From assembly GCA_944739405.2 (NCBI GenBank), contig OX123183.2, positions 121,528,331 to 121,592,330 on the forward strand: a stretch of 64,000 nt of DNA. Direction: 5' to 3'. The notes below the pieces were generated by a model. It saw only the letters and a list, made by a program, of their open reading frames with translations. It had not been told where the DNA came from and did not search any database. Each line of letters begins with the position of its first letter. The first letter of the stretch is position 1. A program made the position numbers and the translations under genes. Positions 1 through 11,024 of the stretch are shown here, one piece after another. The stretch comes from Euclidia mi (lineage: Eukaryota; Arthropoda; Insecta; Lepidoptera; Erebidae).

Positions 1-690
1 ACGTTGCTAGCCGGCAAATCGAAATTAGTCCCATGTAATAAGAATATTTCCCTGCCCAGATTGGAACTGAGCGGCGCCCACCTTTTGTCCAAACTCATGG
101 TCAAGGTGAAAGAAAGTTTGGCCGACCTTGATATCAAGATTTATGGCTGGACCGACTCTACAGCTGTTTTGGGTTGGCTAAAGGGCGATCTGGACCGCTA
201 GAAGATATTTGTCGCCAACAGGGTGCGACAAATTATAAAAGAAATACCTGCCGAGTGTTGGCATTACGTGCAGTCGTGTGAAAACCCAGCGGATTCCGCA
301 AGCAGGGGTACATCAAGCATTAATCTGCGCGATCTTGATCTCTGGTGGCGCGGTCCTACGTGGTTACCCGAATGGAAGCCAGAAAGCTTCACGAAGCCAC
401 AGGAATTCGTTATATGAACCAAAGGGATGACCTCGACAAGCAAATACATGTTGCTATCGTAGCAAACGCCAATCATTCAATTATTGAAACCCTTCTACAT
501 AAATTTAGCTCATTTATAATGGTCGTTCGCGTTCTAGCATGGGTGCGGCGATTCCTCAAGTCAAAATGTCAAACCACGTCAAGACAAAATTACCTCACCG
601 TAACGGAGATTCGGCAATCTGAAGCTATAATTATAAAACAAATCCAACAAGTGGAATTTGAACAAGATATACAAGATCTACAGAAAAAAA
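1..690 (+). pseudogene. BEL/Pao retrotransposon pol remnant (RNase H and connection region)
   Basis: Decayed pol of a BEL/Pao LTR retrotransposon, already running at the window edge. The RNase H part shows LPRLELSGAHLLSK near 55-95 and WTDSTAVLGWLKG near 147-187, both typical of the Pao RNase H. It is broken by a TAG at 199-201, where family members usually have a tryptophan codon. It resumes in the same frame (ENPADSASRG, WWRGPTWL) to a stop near 417, then continues in another frame through LAWVRRFLKSKC to LQKK near 690, the stretch that normally leads to integrase. The integrase follows after an inserted repeat (691-2332), so both halves belong to one element. It cannot encode a working protein. 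The reverse transcriptase would lie upstream of the window. Confidence 0.85.
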
Positions 691-2332
691 CCGGTCAAGT
701 ACGAGTCGGACTCGTGCACCGAGGGTTCCGTACTACCCCCCTTGTGGGATCTCCACCTTGTCGTGGTGGGGGGGCTCAGTAACCGTGGATTGGTCACCCG
801 CGGTGAAGCTAAGAGGGATCCAGGAGGGGACGCTCTGCGTGGGCTTGGAGGGGCCTGCGCAGGATGCGTCCAACGGCAATGCTTTGGCGATGCCCCACCC
901 TCCGACACCGTACAAACCTGTAGGTATATAAGTAAAAGTTCACCAGTCATAGGTATAGTATTTTTATTGCCAAATGAAATCCATAACATTACAGTATGGA
1001 AAGCTGGAGGAGCATAAATTAAAGAAAAAAGGGTCTTTGTGGTCTGTAATCAGTCATCCTTTATTTTATATTAACATAATATTGCTTATTTTATAATATA
1101 ACTTAAATTCCTATACCAGCCTTGCAGCAGCCTTGCAAAAGTCTGCTGATGAATGATGGTAAGGTTTTTTATCAAAGTTATTGATTTACAAAGTTGTTAG
1201 TGACTATTAGAAATCTGTTACAAAAATACTTATAAAATACAGAATAATTAGCAAAAAGGTTTGAAGACTATGTAATTATTTGAAATCTCAATCTCAATCA
1301 GCCTGTCGCAGTCCACTGCTGGACATAGGCCTCTTCCAACACGTACCACAGCACACGGTCCTCAGCCTTCCGCATCCTTTATTTTTATTTAGACGTTGCT
1401 TCGTACCAAATTTCAAGATTTTGAGTTCACGGGAAGTACCCTGTAGGTTTTGATTCCCTTGCGAGTAGTCGCGAGTTTGAAAATATGCTTATATTGCTCT
1501 TTCTTTTGATTGCGTTGACATAGAAGTTTGATTTTGTTGCAGCCTAACGATGTTATATACTTGAGTATTTGATATGAATTTCCATTTAATACCTCCACGC
1601 GTTCAAGAGAAAGGGATAGTAACCTTAAATTTATTAAAAATATTTTTCTTATATCATGTAACTAAAAATTTATGGTTTTCGCAATTTTTCCTTCATATGT
1701 GCTATAAGGCGTTGCTTTGTACCAAATTTCAAGATTCTGAGCTCACGGAAAGTACCCTGTAGATTTTGATTCACTTGTGAATAGGCGCGAGTTTGGAAAT
1801 ATTCTTATATTGCTCTTTCTTTTGATTGTGTTGACATAGAAGCTTGATTTTGTTGCAGCCTAGCGGTGTTATATACCTACCTGAGTATTTGATATGAATT
1901 TTAATTTAATACCTCCAAGCGTTCAAGAGAAAGGGGTAGTAACTTTAAATTTATTAAAAATATTTTTTTATATGCTGTAATAAAAAATTTACGGTTTTCC
2001 CAATTTTTCCTTTATATGTGATATAAGACGTTGCTGCGTACCAAATTTCAAGATTCTGAGTTCACGGGAAGTACCCTGTAGGTTTTGATTCCAATGCGAG
2101 TTTGAAAATATGCTGCAATTTGCAGGATATACGGCTGTATCTTTTGATTGCGTTGGATTAGAAGTTTGATTTTTTTACAACTTTGTGAAACTATAGATTC
2201 GAGTATTTAGTATAAATTTCAGTTTGATACCTCCACGCATTCCTGAGAAAAAGGGTATTGACAGACGGACGGACAACAAAGTGATCCTATAAGGGTTACG
2301 TTTTTTCCTTTCGAGGTACGGAACCCTAAAAA
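691..2332 (+). mobile_element. Composite interspersed repeat inserted in Pao pol
   Basis: This block separates the RNase H and integrase parts of the Pao element, so it inserted later. Its ends carry inverted motifs: GGGTTCCGTAC near 723 and GTACGGAACCC near 2316. A/T-run flanks (AAAAA on both sides) could be the target duplication. Inside are a GC-rich stretch (about 774-915), a piece of a common lepidopteran repeat (CAGTCCACTGCTGGACATAG, about 1308), and three tandem copies of a roughly 318-bp unit. No long open frame is present. I know this end sequence as a frequent lepidopteran repeat but cannot assign its class from sequence alone. Confidence 0.6.
1392..2330 (+). repeat. Three tandem copies of a ~318-bp unit
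   Basis: The motif CGTTGCTTCGTACCAAATTT and its variants recur at about 1393, 1710 and 2029, each followed by the same GAGTTCACGGGAAGTACCCTG-like block. The copies differ by scattered substitutions and small indels. They form the right half of the repeat inserted in the Pao pol gene. Confidence 0.8.
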
Positions 2333-2333
2333 T

Positions 2334-3877
2334 GGCAAATTGTCATCTAAAAGCAAGATATTGAATCTCAGTCCATTCCTAGATGACGAGAAGATACTCC
2401 GTGTTAGGTAGATTACAGCATGCCAATATCAACTCAGATCAAAAACACCCGATTATTTTACCACATAAACATCGTTTGACAGAGCTATTAATAGAACATG
2501 CACACAAGGTGACGTTTCACGGCGGCGCTCGAGTTACGCTAGCTTGCATACGACAGCGGCACTGGATAATCGGCGGCAACAATGCAACGAAAAAACAAAT
2601 ACGATTATGTATTATTTGCAAGAAGCAGAACCCAAGAAAACTGCAACCCCTGATGGGCGAGTTACCAGCAGCAAGGGTGGTCCCTTCTCGTCCTTTCATG
2701 CATACTGGGGTAGATTTTACGGGACATATCCTTATAAAAACCAACAAGGGTATTGGTGTCAAGACCACAAAAGGATATGTGTCCGTGTTTGTTTGTATGG
2801 TGACCAAGGCCGTACACTTGGAACTAGTTTCCGATCTAACAACATCTGCATTTATCGCTGCCATACGAAGAATGGCCGCTAGAAGAGGGGCCCCTACTCA
2901 TATGTACAGCGACAACGGTCGCAACTTTCTAGGAGTCAGCAAGGTGCTTCAGAAGGAGTTCGAGCAATTACAAGACATAATTGATGACAACTTTATGGCA
3001 GCATTAGTAGATATGAACATTACATGGCATTTCAACGCCCCTTCTTGGCCTTCAGCAGGAGGTCTATGGGAAGCCGCCGTCAAAAGCTTTAAGTGGCATC
3101 TAAAAAGGGTTATCGGAGACCAAAGATTAACCTATGAAGAGTTCGCAACACTGTTAGCTCAAATTGAAGGATGTCTCAACACAAGGCCGCTATGTGCTCT
3201 AACGGAGGACCCGGAAGACATAGACTTTTTGACGCCATCTCTTTTCCTGACTGGAGGACCGACCTTGACGTTAGTTGAGACGGAGCGAGATTTGCGCACA
3301 CGCTGGCAATTGACACAAAAAATACTACAAGATTTGTGGAAAAGGTGGCGCGCTGAATATTTAGCTCAATTGACAGTTCGAAGTAAATGGCAACGACCTC
3401 AAAACAATATCAAGCTCGACGACATAGTAGTTATCCATGTCGATATTCTACCGCCCGGCAAGAGGGCAATGGGAAGAGTTGTAGAATTACATCCCGGGAA
3501 CGATGGGTACGTGCGAGTCGTGACCTTAAAAACGAAAAATGGTTTCGTCAAACGTCCCGTCATGAAAGTCTCGCTTCTCTTGGAACACAAGGATATGTTC
3601 TCCTCGTCCGATCAATCCACAAGCACGCTACAAGGTGAACAAACCCAACAAGAGTCGAATTCGGATGACGCAGAAGGCACAGATACGTCAACAAGGAGGA
3701 CAAGCAAAAATTGCAAACAAAAACGTAGAAAATATGACCTCGTATCTATCGTCGCTGCCCTTATGTTTTTATTTACTATTATATCAAGCTCTGAATGCAC
3801 GTTGAATATAACTCCATTTCGAGACAACCAGAGTCTGTATTTTGATAAGATAGCAAACATGGCGCTTATTAGAGATG
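2334..3877 (+). pseudogene. BEL/Pao integrase followed in frame by an envelope-like start
   Basis: Continuation of the Pao pol gene. Zinc-finger-like residues (HAHKVTFHGG, then CIICKKQNP) lie at about 2494-2630. The integrase core follows with YSDNGRNF near 2902 and the GGLWEAAVKS glutamate motif near 3060, then the C-terminal domain. The ATG at 2383 is not the natural start: pol homology begins upstream in another frame and shifts near 2400. After integrase the frame runs through a Ser/Thr/Gln-rich linker and a basic patch into a hydrophobic segment (IVAALMFLFTII, about 3750) and then TPFRDNQSLYFDKIANM. That resembles the signal peptide and N-terminus of envelope-like proteins in some insect retroelements. 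The similarity stops near 3877, where an antisense non-LTR fragment begins; the stop codon at 3964 belongs to that junk sequence. It is a dead copy. Confidence 0.8.
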
Positions 3878-5030
3878 ATGTTTATTATATCTTGTATCGC
3901 TTTCATAAATCCTTCTGTTTCTGGAAACAAATTACCTATCTGCAACCACTTATTCGACGCTACTAAGTCAACGTGACACTGTTCAAGGTTACGTGGGTGT
4001 CGACCGTGCAGTGTTTTCTGTTTCAAGGTATCAATTATCCGTTTTTGTATGTCACTGTTGTTTGAAATTTGTGTGTTAATAGGGTCGTATAGGTTGAGTG
4101 GTGTGTAGTCAAAATCATGTTTTACTATTTCTTTATGTATATTACTTAAGTGTGATTTTGTAAGAAAGAATGCTTTTAAATTGTATAGTTGTTTTTGCCA
4201 GGGATGTTGAATATCTATAAATCCTCTGCCTCCATTTTGTCTTTTAATCGTGAGCCTCTCGATTGCAGATTTAAGCCGCGTATCGACTTCGCGCTCCAAA
4301 AGGACGAACATTGGCGCGCGTTCCAGCCGCGCGAAATTGTTACCATTTTGGAGCGCGCGCCAATATGTTTGTTGGAACGCTCGAACATGGAGCGCCCCGT
4401 TCCATCTAGAGTCGGTTTTTTACCGCGCATCAAAGGCAACTCAATTGTGGCGCGCGCGCCAGTTGAGACGAACGTGATATTATTTTGTGTGTTCGTTACG
4501 TTCTGAGCGATGGATAATCAAAGTTGCCGCTCAGAGAAGACGCTTGGAGGGAAATAAGTTGTGAAAAAACTCTTTCATCCACCAACGCACTTTACGTTTA
4601 TGTTTTTTCTTCTGTATAATACTGTGAATATAAACATAAACGCAGCTGCTGCTCGTGCATGACGGGCCTGCATGTTGAACGACCGAACACTGGAACAGCT
4701 GTCGCGCGCGCCATGGCGCGCGAAGTTGATATAATTTAAATATTCGGAGCGCGTTCCGTGAACGCGCTCTCGGCGCGGGCGTTCATGGCGCGCGCGCCAG
4801 GAGCGCATAATGGATACGAAGCTATAGGGTGTAAATAGTTGTATTTCGTGTAGTTCGCGTTACTCGTTCTAGTTGTTCCAGGTCTGTCTTGGTCCATTTT
4901 ATTAAGCCAAATAAGTAAGTAATTAAGGGAACGGCATAGGTGTTAAGTCCTTTAATAAGATGTTTACCAGACAATTGTATTTTACAAATGGCGTTTATTC
5001 TACTCTTGTATTCTTTTTCTTATTATTATT
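3878..5030 (-). pseudogene. Non-LTR retrotransposon remnant (C-terminal pol), split by a GC-rich insert
   Basis: Read on the minus strand, 5030-4819 gives SGKHLIKGLNTYAVPLITY and KWTKTDLEQLERVTRTT, and 4270-3878 gives SAIERLTIKRQNGGRGFID, then ASNKWLQIGNLFPETEGFM. I recognise this combination from the region after the reverse-transcriptase core of R2-like or related insect non-LTR elements. The two parts are contiguous in the family but are separated here by the 4277-4818 insert. Stops and frameshifts occur upstream of about 4990. The clade assignment is tentative; membership of the non-LTR class is much firmer. Confidence 0.7.
4277..4818. mobile_element. GC-rich MITE-like insert with imperfect inverted ends
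   Basis: A block dense in GCGCGC and GAGCGC motifs, unlike the AT-rich surroundings, interrupts the non-LTR remnant. The ends are imperfectly inverted: GTATCGACTTCGCGCTCC at 280-297 past 4000, and the reverse complement of 4799-4816 reads GTATCCATTATGCGCTCC. AAGC lies just outside both ends and may be a 4-bp target duplication. No long coding frame. The exact ends are uncertain by a few bases. Confidence 0.55.
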
Positions 5031-5357
5031 TATTAGAAACGTCAATAGTGCCAGTGTCGCCATATTGTTCGCCAAGTTTTCTGGTACATCTGCTGTCAAA
5101 TTGTTGAGTATCGAACATAATAATTTTGTTTTCGTGCATAAATTTGTCGAAAATCCAGATAAATCAGTGCTTCAGGCTTTGCTAGGGATCGTAAAATCAT
5201 GCCTAAGTGTTGGATAGAACTGTGCAGTGCAAGATAAAGCTATAATCAACACAAATGTACTCTTCACATGTAAGTAACAAGTTCTGACTTATATTGTTGA
5301 ATTGAATTAGTATTTGAACAAAATATTGTTACAAGAGTTTGTTTTTATAATTAACTA
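5031..5357. other. Unassigned AT-rich sequence
   Basis: No gene, RNA or repeat family is recognised here. The short plus-strand frame ending at 5217 has no recognisable motif and overlaps the non-LTR remnant. Confidence 0.5.
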
Positions 5358-5525
5358 GCTGACCCGGCAAACGTTCTTTTGCGAATTTTTTTTTTTGTTT
5401 TTTTTTTTGAAAAATAGATGTTAGCCGATTCTCATAGATACCGGATAAGCACAAAAAATTTCATCAAAATCGGTCAAGCCGTTTCGGAGGAGTATGGCAA
5501 CGAAAACTGTGACACGAGAATTTTA
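5358..5525 (+). repeat. Interspersed lepidopteran repeat (LINE 3' tail type)
   Basis: Begins CTAGCTGACCCGGCAAACGT and contains ATCGGTCAAGCCGTTTCGGA, then AACTGTGACACGAGAATTTT. I recall this as a common lepidopteran repeat that often ends non-LTR copies. No coding potential. Confidence 0.6.
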
Positions 5526-5739
5526 TTTTATAATTAATTTAACAATTTTTAGCTTCGTTATGGCCTAAATTATGTTATTTTCGTAGTTTGGAAAGGACAA
5601 TGGCAGATCTCCATACATCAAAATGTCTGAAATTAAATTGAAGCGCTCAGTAATAAAAAATATATCAAAAAATTCGGCGTAGGTAACAGAGTCTATAAAT
5701 TATTCTATTTTCACTCGGTAAAACCGTGTGGTTGACGGC

Positions 5740-6125
5740 ATAGAATACAAGTGTCACCAACCCCTATCTTCCCGTGGGTGTCGTAAGAGGCGACTAAGGG
5801 ATAACACGATGCAAATACCATCTTTGCGTAGAGACGGAAAACTCGACATCAAACCCTATACGACTGCCTCGTTGGTCTCGCGGCATAAATGTGCGCGTGG
5901 GATCGGGGGTCCCGGGTTCGATTCCTAGGTCGGGCAGTGTTATTGTGTTTTTCTGTCACGAAATTCTCAGTAGCAGCACGGAGTCTGGAATTGTGCCCGG
6001 TACGGCAATAGGCTCGCCCCTTATTACGTGGGACTAAAGTATATCTGGCGAAAAGTGGGTGTAGAAATATACCTCTGCCTACCCCTTCGGGGATAAAAGG
6101 CGTGACGATATGTATGTATGTATGT
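5740..6125 (+). mobile_element. tRNA-derived SINE with flanking LINE scrap
   Basis: A tRNA-like head (CCTCGTTGGTCTCGCGGC at about 5868, B-box-like GGTTCGATTCC at about 5915) is followed by the SINE body (TCTCAGTAGCAGCACGG, ATTACGTGGGACTAAAG, CTCTGCCTACCCCTTCGGGG) and a GTAT tail. Just upstream, TCCCGTGGGTGTCGTAAGAG (about 5770) is a frequent lepidopteran LINE scrap. The same SINE recurs at 8796, 9690, 49048, 49545 and 54925. Confidence 0.8.
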
Positions 6126-7060
6126 CACTCGGTAAAGCCGAAAAAGAGAATATATCGGTGTTTAATGTTTAGTTAAGAATGAACAATGTGGGTACGATTG
6201 AATTATCAAAGGCATTATGTCAGATTGACATCTAAACGCAGAACTATTCTGTAGCATCTACCTGTCACAGCCAAAGACAAAAGCAGAGCTGCACATTTTA
6301 AATCGATTTTATGTGAAATCGATATAACGTTAAAACGATGCTGTGACGTTTTTATTTGATTTAAAAGTTGTTTTGCTACAAAAGAATTAGTTTATTGATA
6401 TAATGTTGATAAACAATTAATTAACTGCATTTTAATTATTATATTTTAAACCAAAGCAACCCTTTAAAGGTCGATCGTATCGATTACTTATTTAATAATC
6501 GATACGCATCAATGTCAAACGTCTATTCCTGTCACACCATTGTATATGGCAACAATCAAATAATAAAGTAAGCACCTAGTTTGTAATCAATTGGAATGCT
6601 TTTTGTCATCATAAAATAATCCGGCTTTATCGAGACAAAGTGAAAATATAAAAAATATTAGAAAAAATAAACAATTTGTTTTGTTCATATGAAGTTTAAG
6701 CGCGCCACAACAAACCCAGACCTAATTCTACCATTGTTCTTTCCATATTCACGTATTAGAGGTTAGTAGTGATGTTACTGCTACTATCGATACGGGTTAT
6801 CGACATATTCGTAAAGTATAGATACTTCCACAAACTATAATATTGTTAAAAATATCTCGTGTCTGTAAACGGAAATAAATTAAACATTCCACCAATTTTG
6901 TCTGTACCTAGTAAAGGAAAAGCGATATTTGACTAACTTACTTTACTTAGCCCTGATTACATAAAACCCAAAACCACTACATCCTGCCCTATGTTGAGGA
7001 ACATGAGAAGCTAAAATAATTATGTTATGTTTTTGCCAACAGATAACATGAACTCCTTCT
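6126..7060. other. AT-rich intergenic DNA without recognised genes
   Basis: Only short AT-rich sequence with several ATCGAT palindromes (for example around 6300-6325 and 6475-6505). No open frame or repeat family that I can name. Confidence 0.5.
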
Positions 7061-7064
7061 AAGT

Positions 7065-7182
7065 GCACTCATACAATCCCCAAAGAACATACATGCCAAA
7101 TTTCAGCTTCCTGCACCTTATAGTTTGGGCTGTAGCTTATCTGTCGGGCAGTCAGTAACGCAAGGATTTTATATATACAGAT
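7065..7182 (-). repeat. Interspersed repeat family R-cag (minus copy)
   Basis: Contains ACATGCCAAATTTCAGCTTC and CAGTCAGTAACGCAAGGATT, the reverse complement of the repeats at 27490-27690 and 59190-59400. Noncoding. Confidence 0.65.
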
Positions 7183-7213
7183 AAAAACAAATAAATAAAA
7201 TTGATTAATCAAT

Positions 7214-7612
7214 TTAGATTTTTCTTTCCCCCTCATTGTATTTCAGTATGGCCGTGTGTTTCATAACGGTATGTATGGTGCCATTCATGTCCGGTACTAT
7301 CACAGCGACACAGTATCGATATTGGCTACCAGAGAATATTTTCTTACATGTTTGATACAAGGGACCTTTTTGCTTTATAATGTTCGCCCCCATTTGCATT
7401 ATGGAATAAACTAATCTGGAAAAAGATTAATTAAAGTAACTTACTACAAATATCAATTTACTTAATATTTATAAATCTACAGTAATGTATTATTTACCTC
7501 TAACCGGCTCAATGTATACATTATATTCTGGAGTCCAACCCAACGGCAGCCATTTTATTCGCCACATCATTTCGTAGGTATGCACGCTAATTTCGTAGGT
7601 ACGTCCAATCCA
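7214..7612 (-). CDS. Candidate two-exon hypothetical gene (partial)
   Basis: I do not recognise this protein. Exon a (about 7612-7498) reads TYEISVHTYEMMWRIKWLP and further to YIEPVR, ending at a GTAAAT donor. Exon b (7410-7214) follows an ATTAG acceptor, joins in frame, and reads SIMQMGANIIKQKG on to ILKYNEGERKI and a stop. With the stronger CCAG acceptor eight bases upstream the join hits a stop, so this model depends on the weaker site. The combined stretch is about 100 residues, with no signal peptide or membrane segment. No start codon is visible upstream in frame before a stop. It could be the end of a small gene, an old gene fragment or chance. Confidence 0.25.
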
Positions 7613-7619
7613 TGTTTAT

Positions 7620-8790
7620 CACAGATCTGTGTATAAAAGTGCTATGGTTTGAGTTGCTCGCGTACGAGATCGTTTCATACATTTCATGTCAACCAAGGTT
7701 GCGAGAGCTTTCCTTGTTTGAAAATTGGATTGCCTGCTTTTTAAGAACAACAAAGAAATAATAATGCCATATTTAAATTTAAAACTTTATTACATACATA
7801 TATTCACACAATACCAATCTTAATAAGACGCTACACACATAAGGTCCCTTAAAAATACTTTGAACACTTTGGGACCACTTACAGTAAGGGTAACACTATA
7901 CAGACGTCTCTAAAAATAAAGTGTTCTCACACAGAATAAAAGTCTTCACTGACTATACTATAGTACACATATTGCTTATGTTCAATACTAATATTTATTA
8001 TTATATTTAATACTTATGGCAACGTTGCGTGAACATTATACTTATTGGTAGGAGCTAGTGTTGCCAACACGAAACAAAAATATATTTAGAATATCTAAAA
8101 GTAAGGCTAAGGACAGTAGTAATACTGTTAAAAAAAGGGTTCATTATTATAAATGAAACTTAATTGCAGCCTTTTTTTAAGTTTCAGCTTGACTTTATAA
8201 GTCTTCTACTTTTAATCTCCTGTTCTTGTAGATCTAAAAATGAATTTGTAAGAATGAAGTTGTGGCACGCAAAAGAAACTGTCTTTGTAATATTTGTGTT
8301 TATAATGTTCACGCAAACGAATATCTAAAGAATCTTATACTGTAGAATGTAGATAGTATTCATTAAGATTTGAGTAGATTTATTCTAGTCGATTTGGCTT
8401 ATTCACTATAATTACAATATTAGTAATAATACTGTTTACAATATAGTAAATATTTTCTACATCACTACGATTTAAATTATAATTAGTAACACAGTTTTGT
8501 CACACATATTAAAATTTATTATATCACTTGCCTTTTAATTATTTATTAAGTATTTTATTAATATCGTCGCGTGGGTCTTTTAAACTACTGCATAATACTG
8601 TACTACAAAGATATTTAATTTAACGAGGCCAAATATTTGTCTTGCCGGTCCATATAATTGTTATAGTAGGGGAGCCCACGATGCTAAATTTGGATTTACT
8701 CGACTGTCATAGATACCTATTGGGCTTGGCAAATAATGTACAATTTTTCATCGGTGGCGGAAACGGCTATAGACTTTTCTTTTATTTTTT
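7620..8790. other. AT-rich DNA without recognised genes
   Basis: Long AT-rich stretch with only short open frames and no family I can name. Confidence 0.5.
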
Positions 8791-8795
8791 TATTT

Positions 8796-9045
8796 ATAGA
8801 CTCACCTGTATCCCCGAAGGGGTAGGCAGAGGTGTGATATAACACCCACATTTCGCCATGAATTTTTAGGTCCCTCGTAATAGGGGGCGAGCTTATTGCT
8901 GTACCGGGCACATTACCAGACTCCGAGCTGCTACTGAGAATTTCCTAACGGAAAAACCCAATAACACTTTGCCCGACCCGGTAATCGAACCCGAGACCTA
9001 CCAATCCCACGCACACATTTATGCCGCGAGACCAACGAGGCAGTC
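8796..9045 (-). mobile_element. tRNA-derived SINE (minus)
   Basis: Reverse complement of the SINE at 5868: tail side CCCCGAAGGGGTAGGCAGAG near 8813, body GTAATAGGGGGCGAGC near 8876, tRNA-like head ending GCGAGACCAACGAGGCAGTC at about 9045. Near full length. Confidence 0.85.
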
Positions 9046-9359
9046 TTTAAAAAAATTTAAAAAGAGCTGTTGCCTTAATCCGTTCAGATAATCGTCAGAT
9101 TATAGTAAGCACGTCTAAGACGTTAAAATAAAGCATATAGGTACACTTAATCTGATGCGCTCGAGTATTTCAAAACGGCGAATTCACTCATTTACATTTG
9201 CAACTTTCTCGTCAGATTATTCAATGAGAACCTTTTATTAGGTTCACTTTACATCCCATAGGTACATAGAAAATCTGACATGAGTAATTTTCCTTTTTTT
9301 TTAATTTTGAAATCTTACCTCCACTATGCAAACGATCAGATTAACCTTCCTACTTTATT

Positions 9360-9560
9360 AATAACTACCGACCCGCCCCGGCTCCGCACGTGTACAAAGC
9401 TTATTAGGCATGCATATAAGTACATAGGTATAAACCTTCCTCTTGAATCACTCTATCTATTAAAAAAAAACGATTCAAAATCCGTTGCGTGGTTTTAAAG
9501 ATTTAAGCATACATAGGGACAGACAGACAGAAGATATACTTTGTTTTATACTATGTAGTG
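9360..9560 (-). repeat. Interspersed repeat family R-ccc (minus copy)
   Basis: Shares TAAACCTTCCTCTTGAATCA, CAAAATCCGTTGCG, and CATAGGGACAGACAGACAGA with the reverse complement of 59855-60100. Noncoding. Confidence 0.65.
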
Positions 9561-9689
9561 ATACGTAGGAAATGGGTGCTATCAATATCTGACACGCTCG
9601 AGTAAATCTCGAAATCCCTTCATGGGCTCAATCGGGCTAAATTGGTTGATGGCGTGTAACATCGCGTAATTTTACTTTCCTCTGGACTC

Positions 9690-9889
9690 CAAAGCTTTTG
9701 ATCAGACTGTACTTGGATATTGGAGTAATGGGGATCAACCTTATTGACGTTACCGGACAGATAGCCAGACCCCGTGATGCTACTGAGAATTCGGTAAAAA
9801 TTAACTTATAAGTGACCAGCCCGGGAATCGAACCCGGGATCTCCAGATCAGCAGACGCATATGCTGTCTACTGGACCACGGAGGCAGAC
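9690..9889 (-). mobile_element. tRNA-derived SINE (minus, diverged)
   Basis: A tRNA-like head on the minus strand (GTCTGCCTCCGTGGTCCAGT from 9889, B-box GGTTCGATTCC near 9830) precedes a partly degraded SINE body (CTGAGAATTCGG region near 9785). The head matches the copies at 49048 and 54925. Confidence 0.75.
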
Positions 9890-10147
9890 TAAATTATTAG
9901 ATGGCATGCTATTATTTAAAAGACCCACACTGAGGTGATTTTTGATCTAAAATTACAGCCTTATTGGCATAATACTGCGTTCGTATTGCCGTAAAAAAAC
10001 TAAACTACTCTTTGGTGTCCATATTCCTTGTCCGTCATGTTATTCACATGATCATACTAGATACATTATTATAAATAAATTACACATTTACAATTTAATA
10101 TTCTACTTATATAAACCGACTTTATATAGACTAGACTTTATTAGATA

Positions 10148-10152
10148 CTATG
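10148..10152. repeat. Left target-site duplication of the Pao element (CTATG)
   Basis: CTATG lies directly before the 5' LTR and again directly after the 3' LTR at 19860-19864, the 5-bp duplication expected of BEL/Pao integrase. Confidence 0.85.
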
Positions 10153-10663
10153 TGGTAGCGCCATCTACCTTTCTATCGATAATTAATTACATCAACGTCA
10201 ATCGTTCCTCGCTTGCTCGTCCAATACGAGCGATCCTTCTATTCCTTCCCTCACAAAGGCACGCCTCGCTGATTGGTCGCAAGAATTCAACGACGCTACG
10301 ACGGAGTCTAGAATAATCCGTGTCACGCCGAACACGTGTACCGCACCGCCATATTTTTACCGCTTTATACCATAAACTCAACAAACTGCCCGCGAGTGAA
10401 GTGGAGTGAAATTGTATAATTCTGGGTTGGATCCAGACGGAGTGATTAGCACAGCTTCAGGATTCCCGAAGAGACACCAGGCGGCCGCCATTTGCAAGGA
10501 AGAAGACTGACGTGCAAGGTAAGGTGTGCTCTCATACCCCCGTCTCCTATTCCACTCACTTTTCCTTTCCTAGGCGATAAGAACCCACATCCTTACAGTC
10601 TACAATATTAATAATTTTTCCAAATCGCCTAGGAACATTCGGTTTCGGTGTAACGCCGAACCA
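10153..10663 (+). mobile_element. 5' LTR of BEL/Pao element (511 bp)
   Basis: Starts TGGTAGCGCCATC and ends GCCGAACCA (TG...CA). It is the same length as, and nearly identical to, 19349-19859. It is preceded by CTATG and followed within a few bases by a TGG-starting primer-binding site. An inverted related LTR lies at 17765-18291. Confidence 0.92.
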
Positions 10664-10669
10664 TTTTTT

Positions 10670-10688
10670 TGGTCCGTACGGAGCCGGA
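10670..10688 (+). promoter_or_regulatory. Primer-binding site of the Pao element
   Basis: TGGTCCGTACGGAGCCGGA starts six bases after the LTR with the TGG expected for pairing to a tRNA CCA end. The inverted copy keeps a similar sequence beside its LTR. I have not identified the tRNA. Confidence 0.6.
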
Positions 10689-10689
10689 T

Positions 10690-11024
10690 TCATTTGCGTT
10701 TATACGTAACCTCTTGTTTATCTCGCACGCGTAGGTATCTTCTAGAAGTACCAACCTAGGCAGTATAGCACCTAGCTATACTCCTAATCCATTTACATCC
10801 CCTTACAGGGCTATTTCCGCACGCATCAGTAGGTAATATACTTTTATGTAGCTACCTACTAACCCAATTATTATTACTGGAACTATCATAGTTGTCTTGT
10901 AAATCTCATATTTCAAGCACCTTTTAATTCCACCGCCTTAAAGTGTTGCCTACTTAGGTAAAATAATAGGTACTTTAGGTATTCTTATTTTGATTCGGTC
11001 TCATTAGCTTATACTTACGTAAGC
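10690..11024 (+). other. Pao element 5' leader
   Basis: Untranslated leader between primer-binding site and gag. It is rich in GTAGGTA and TACCTA words and is mirrored in the inverted copy at about 17430-17745. Confidence 0.7.

Noticed and set aside
658..1017. 119-codon plus and 103-codon minus frames in GC-rich repeat
   Set aside because: Within the inserted interspersed repeat; proline/arginine-rich chance translation.
3784..4311. 175-codon minus-strand frame as an intact gene
   Set aside because: Only its middle is real non-LTR sequence; its start lies in the GC-rich insert and its end is antisense of the envelope-like segment.
5868..5935. tRNA gene, here and at 9045, 9889, 49048, 49797, 54927 and 58563
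   Set aside because: A B-box is present but each head continues into a shared SINE body and cloverleaf pairing is poor. These are SINEs.
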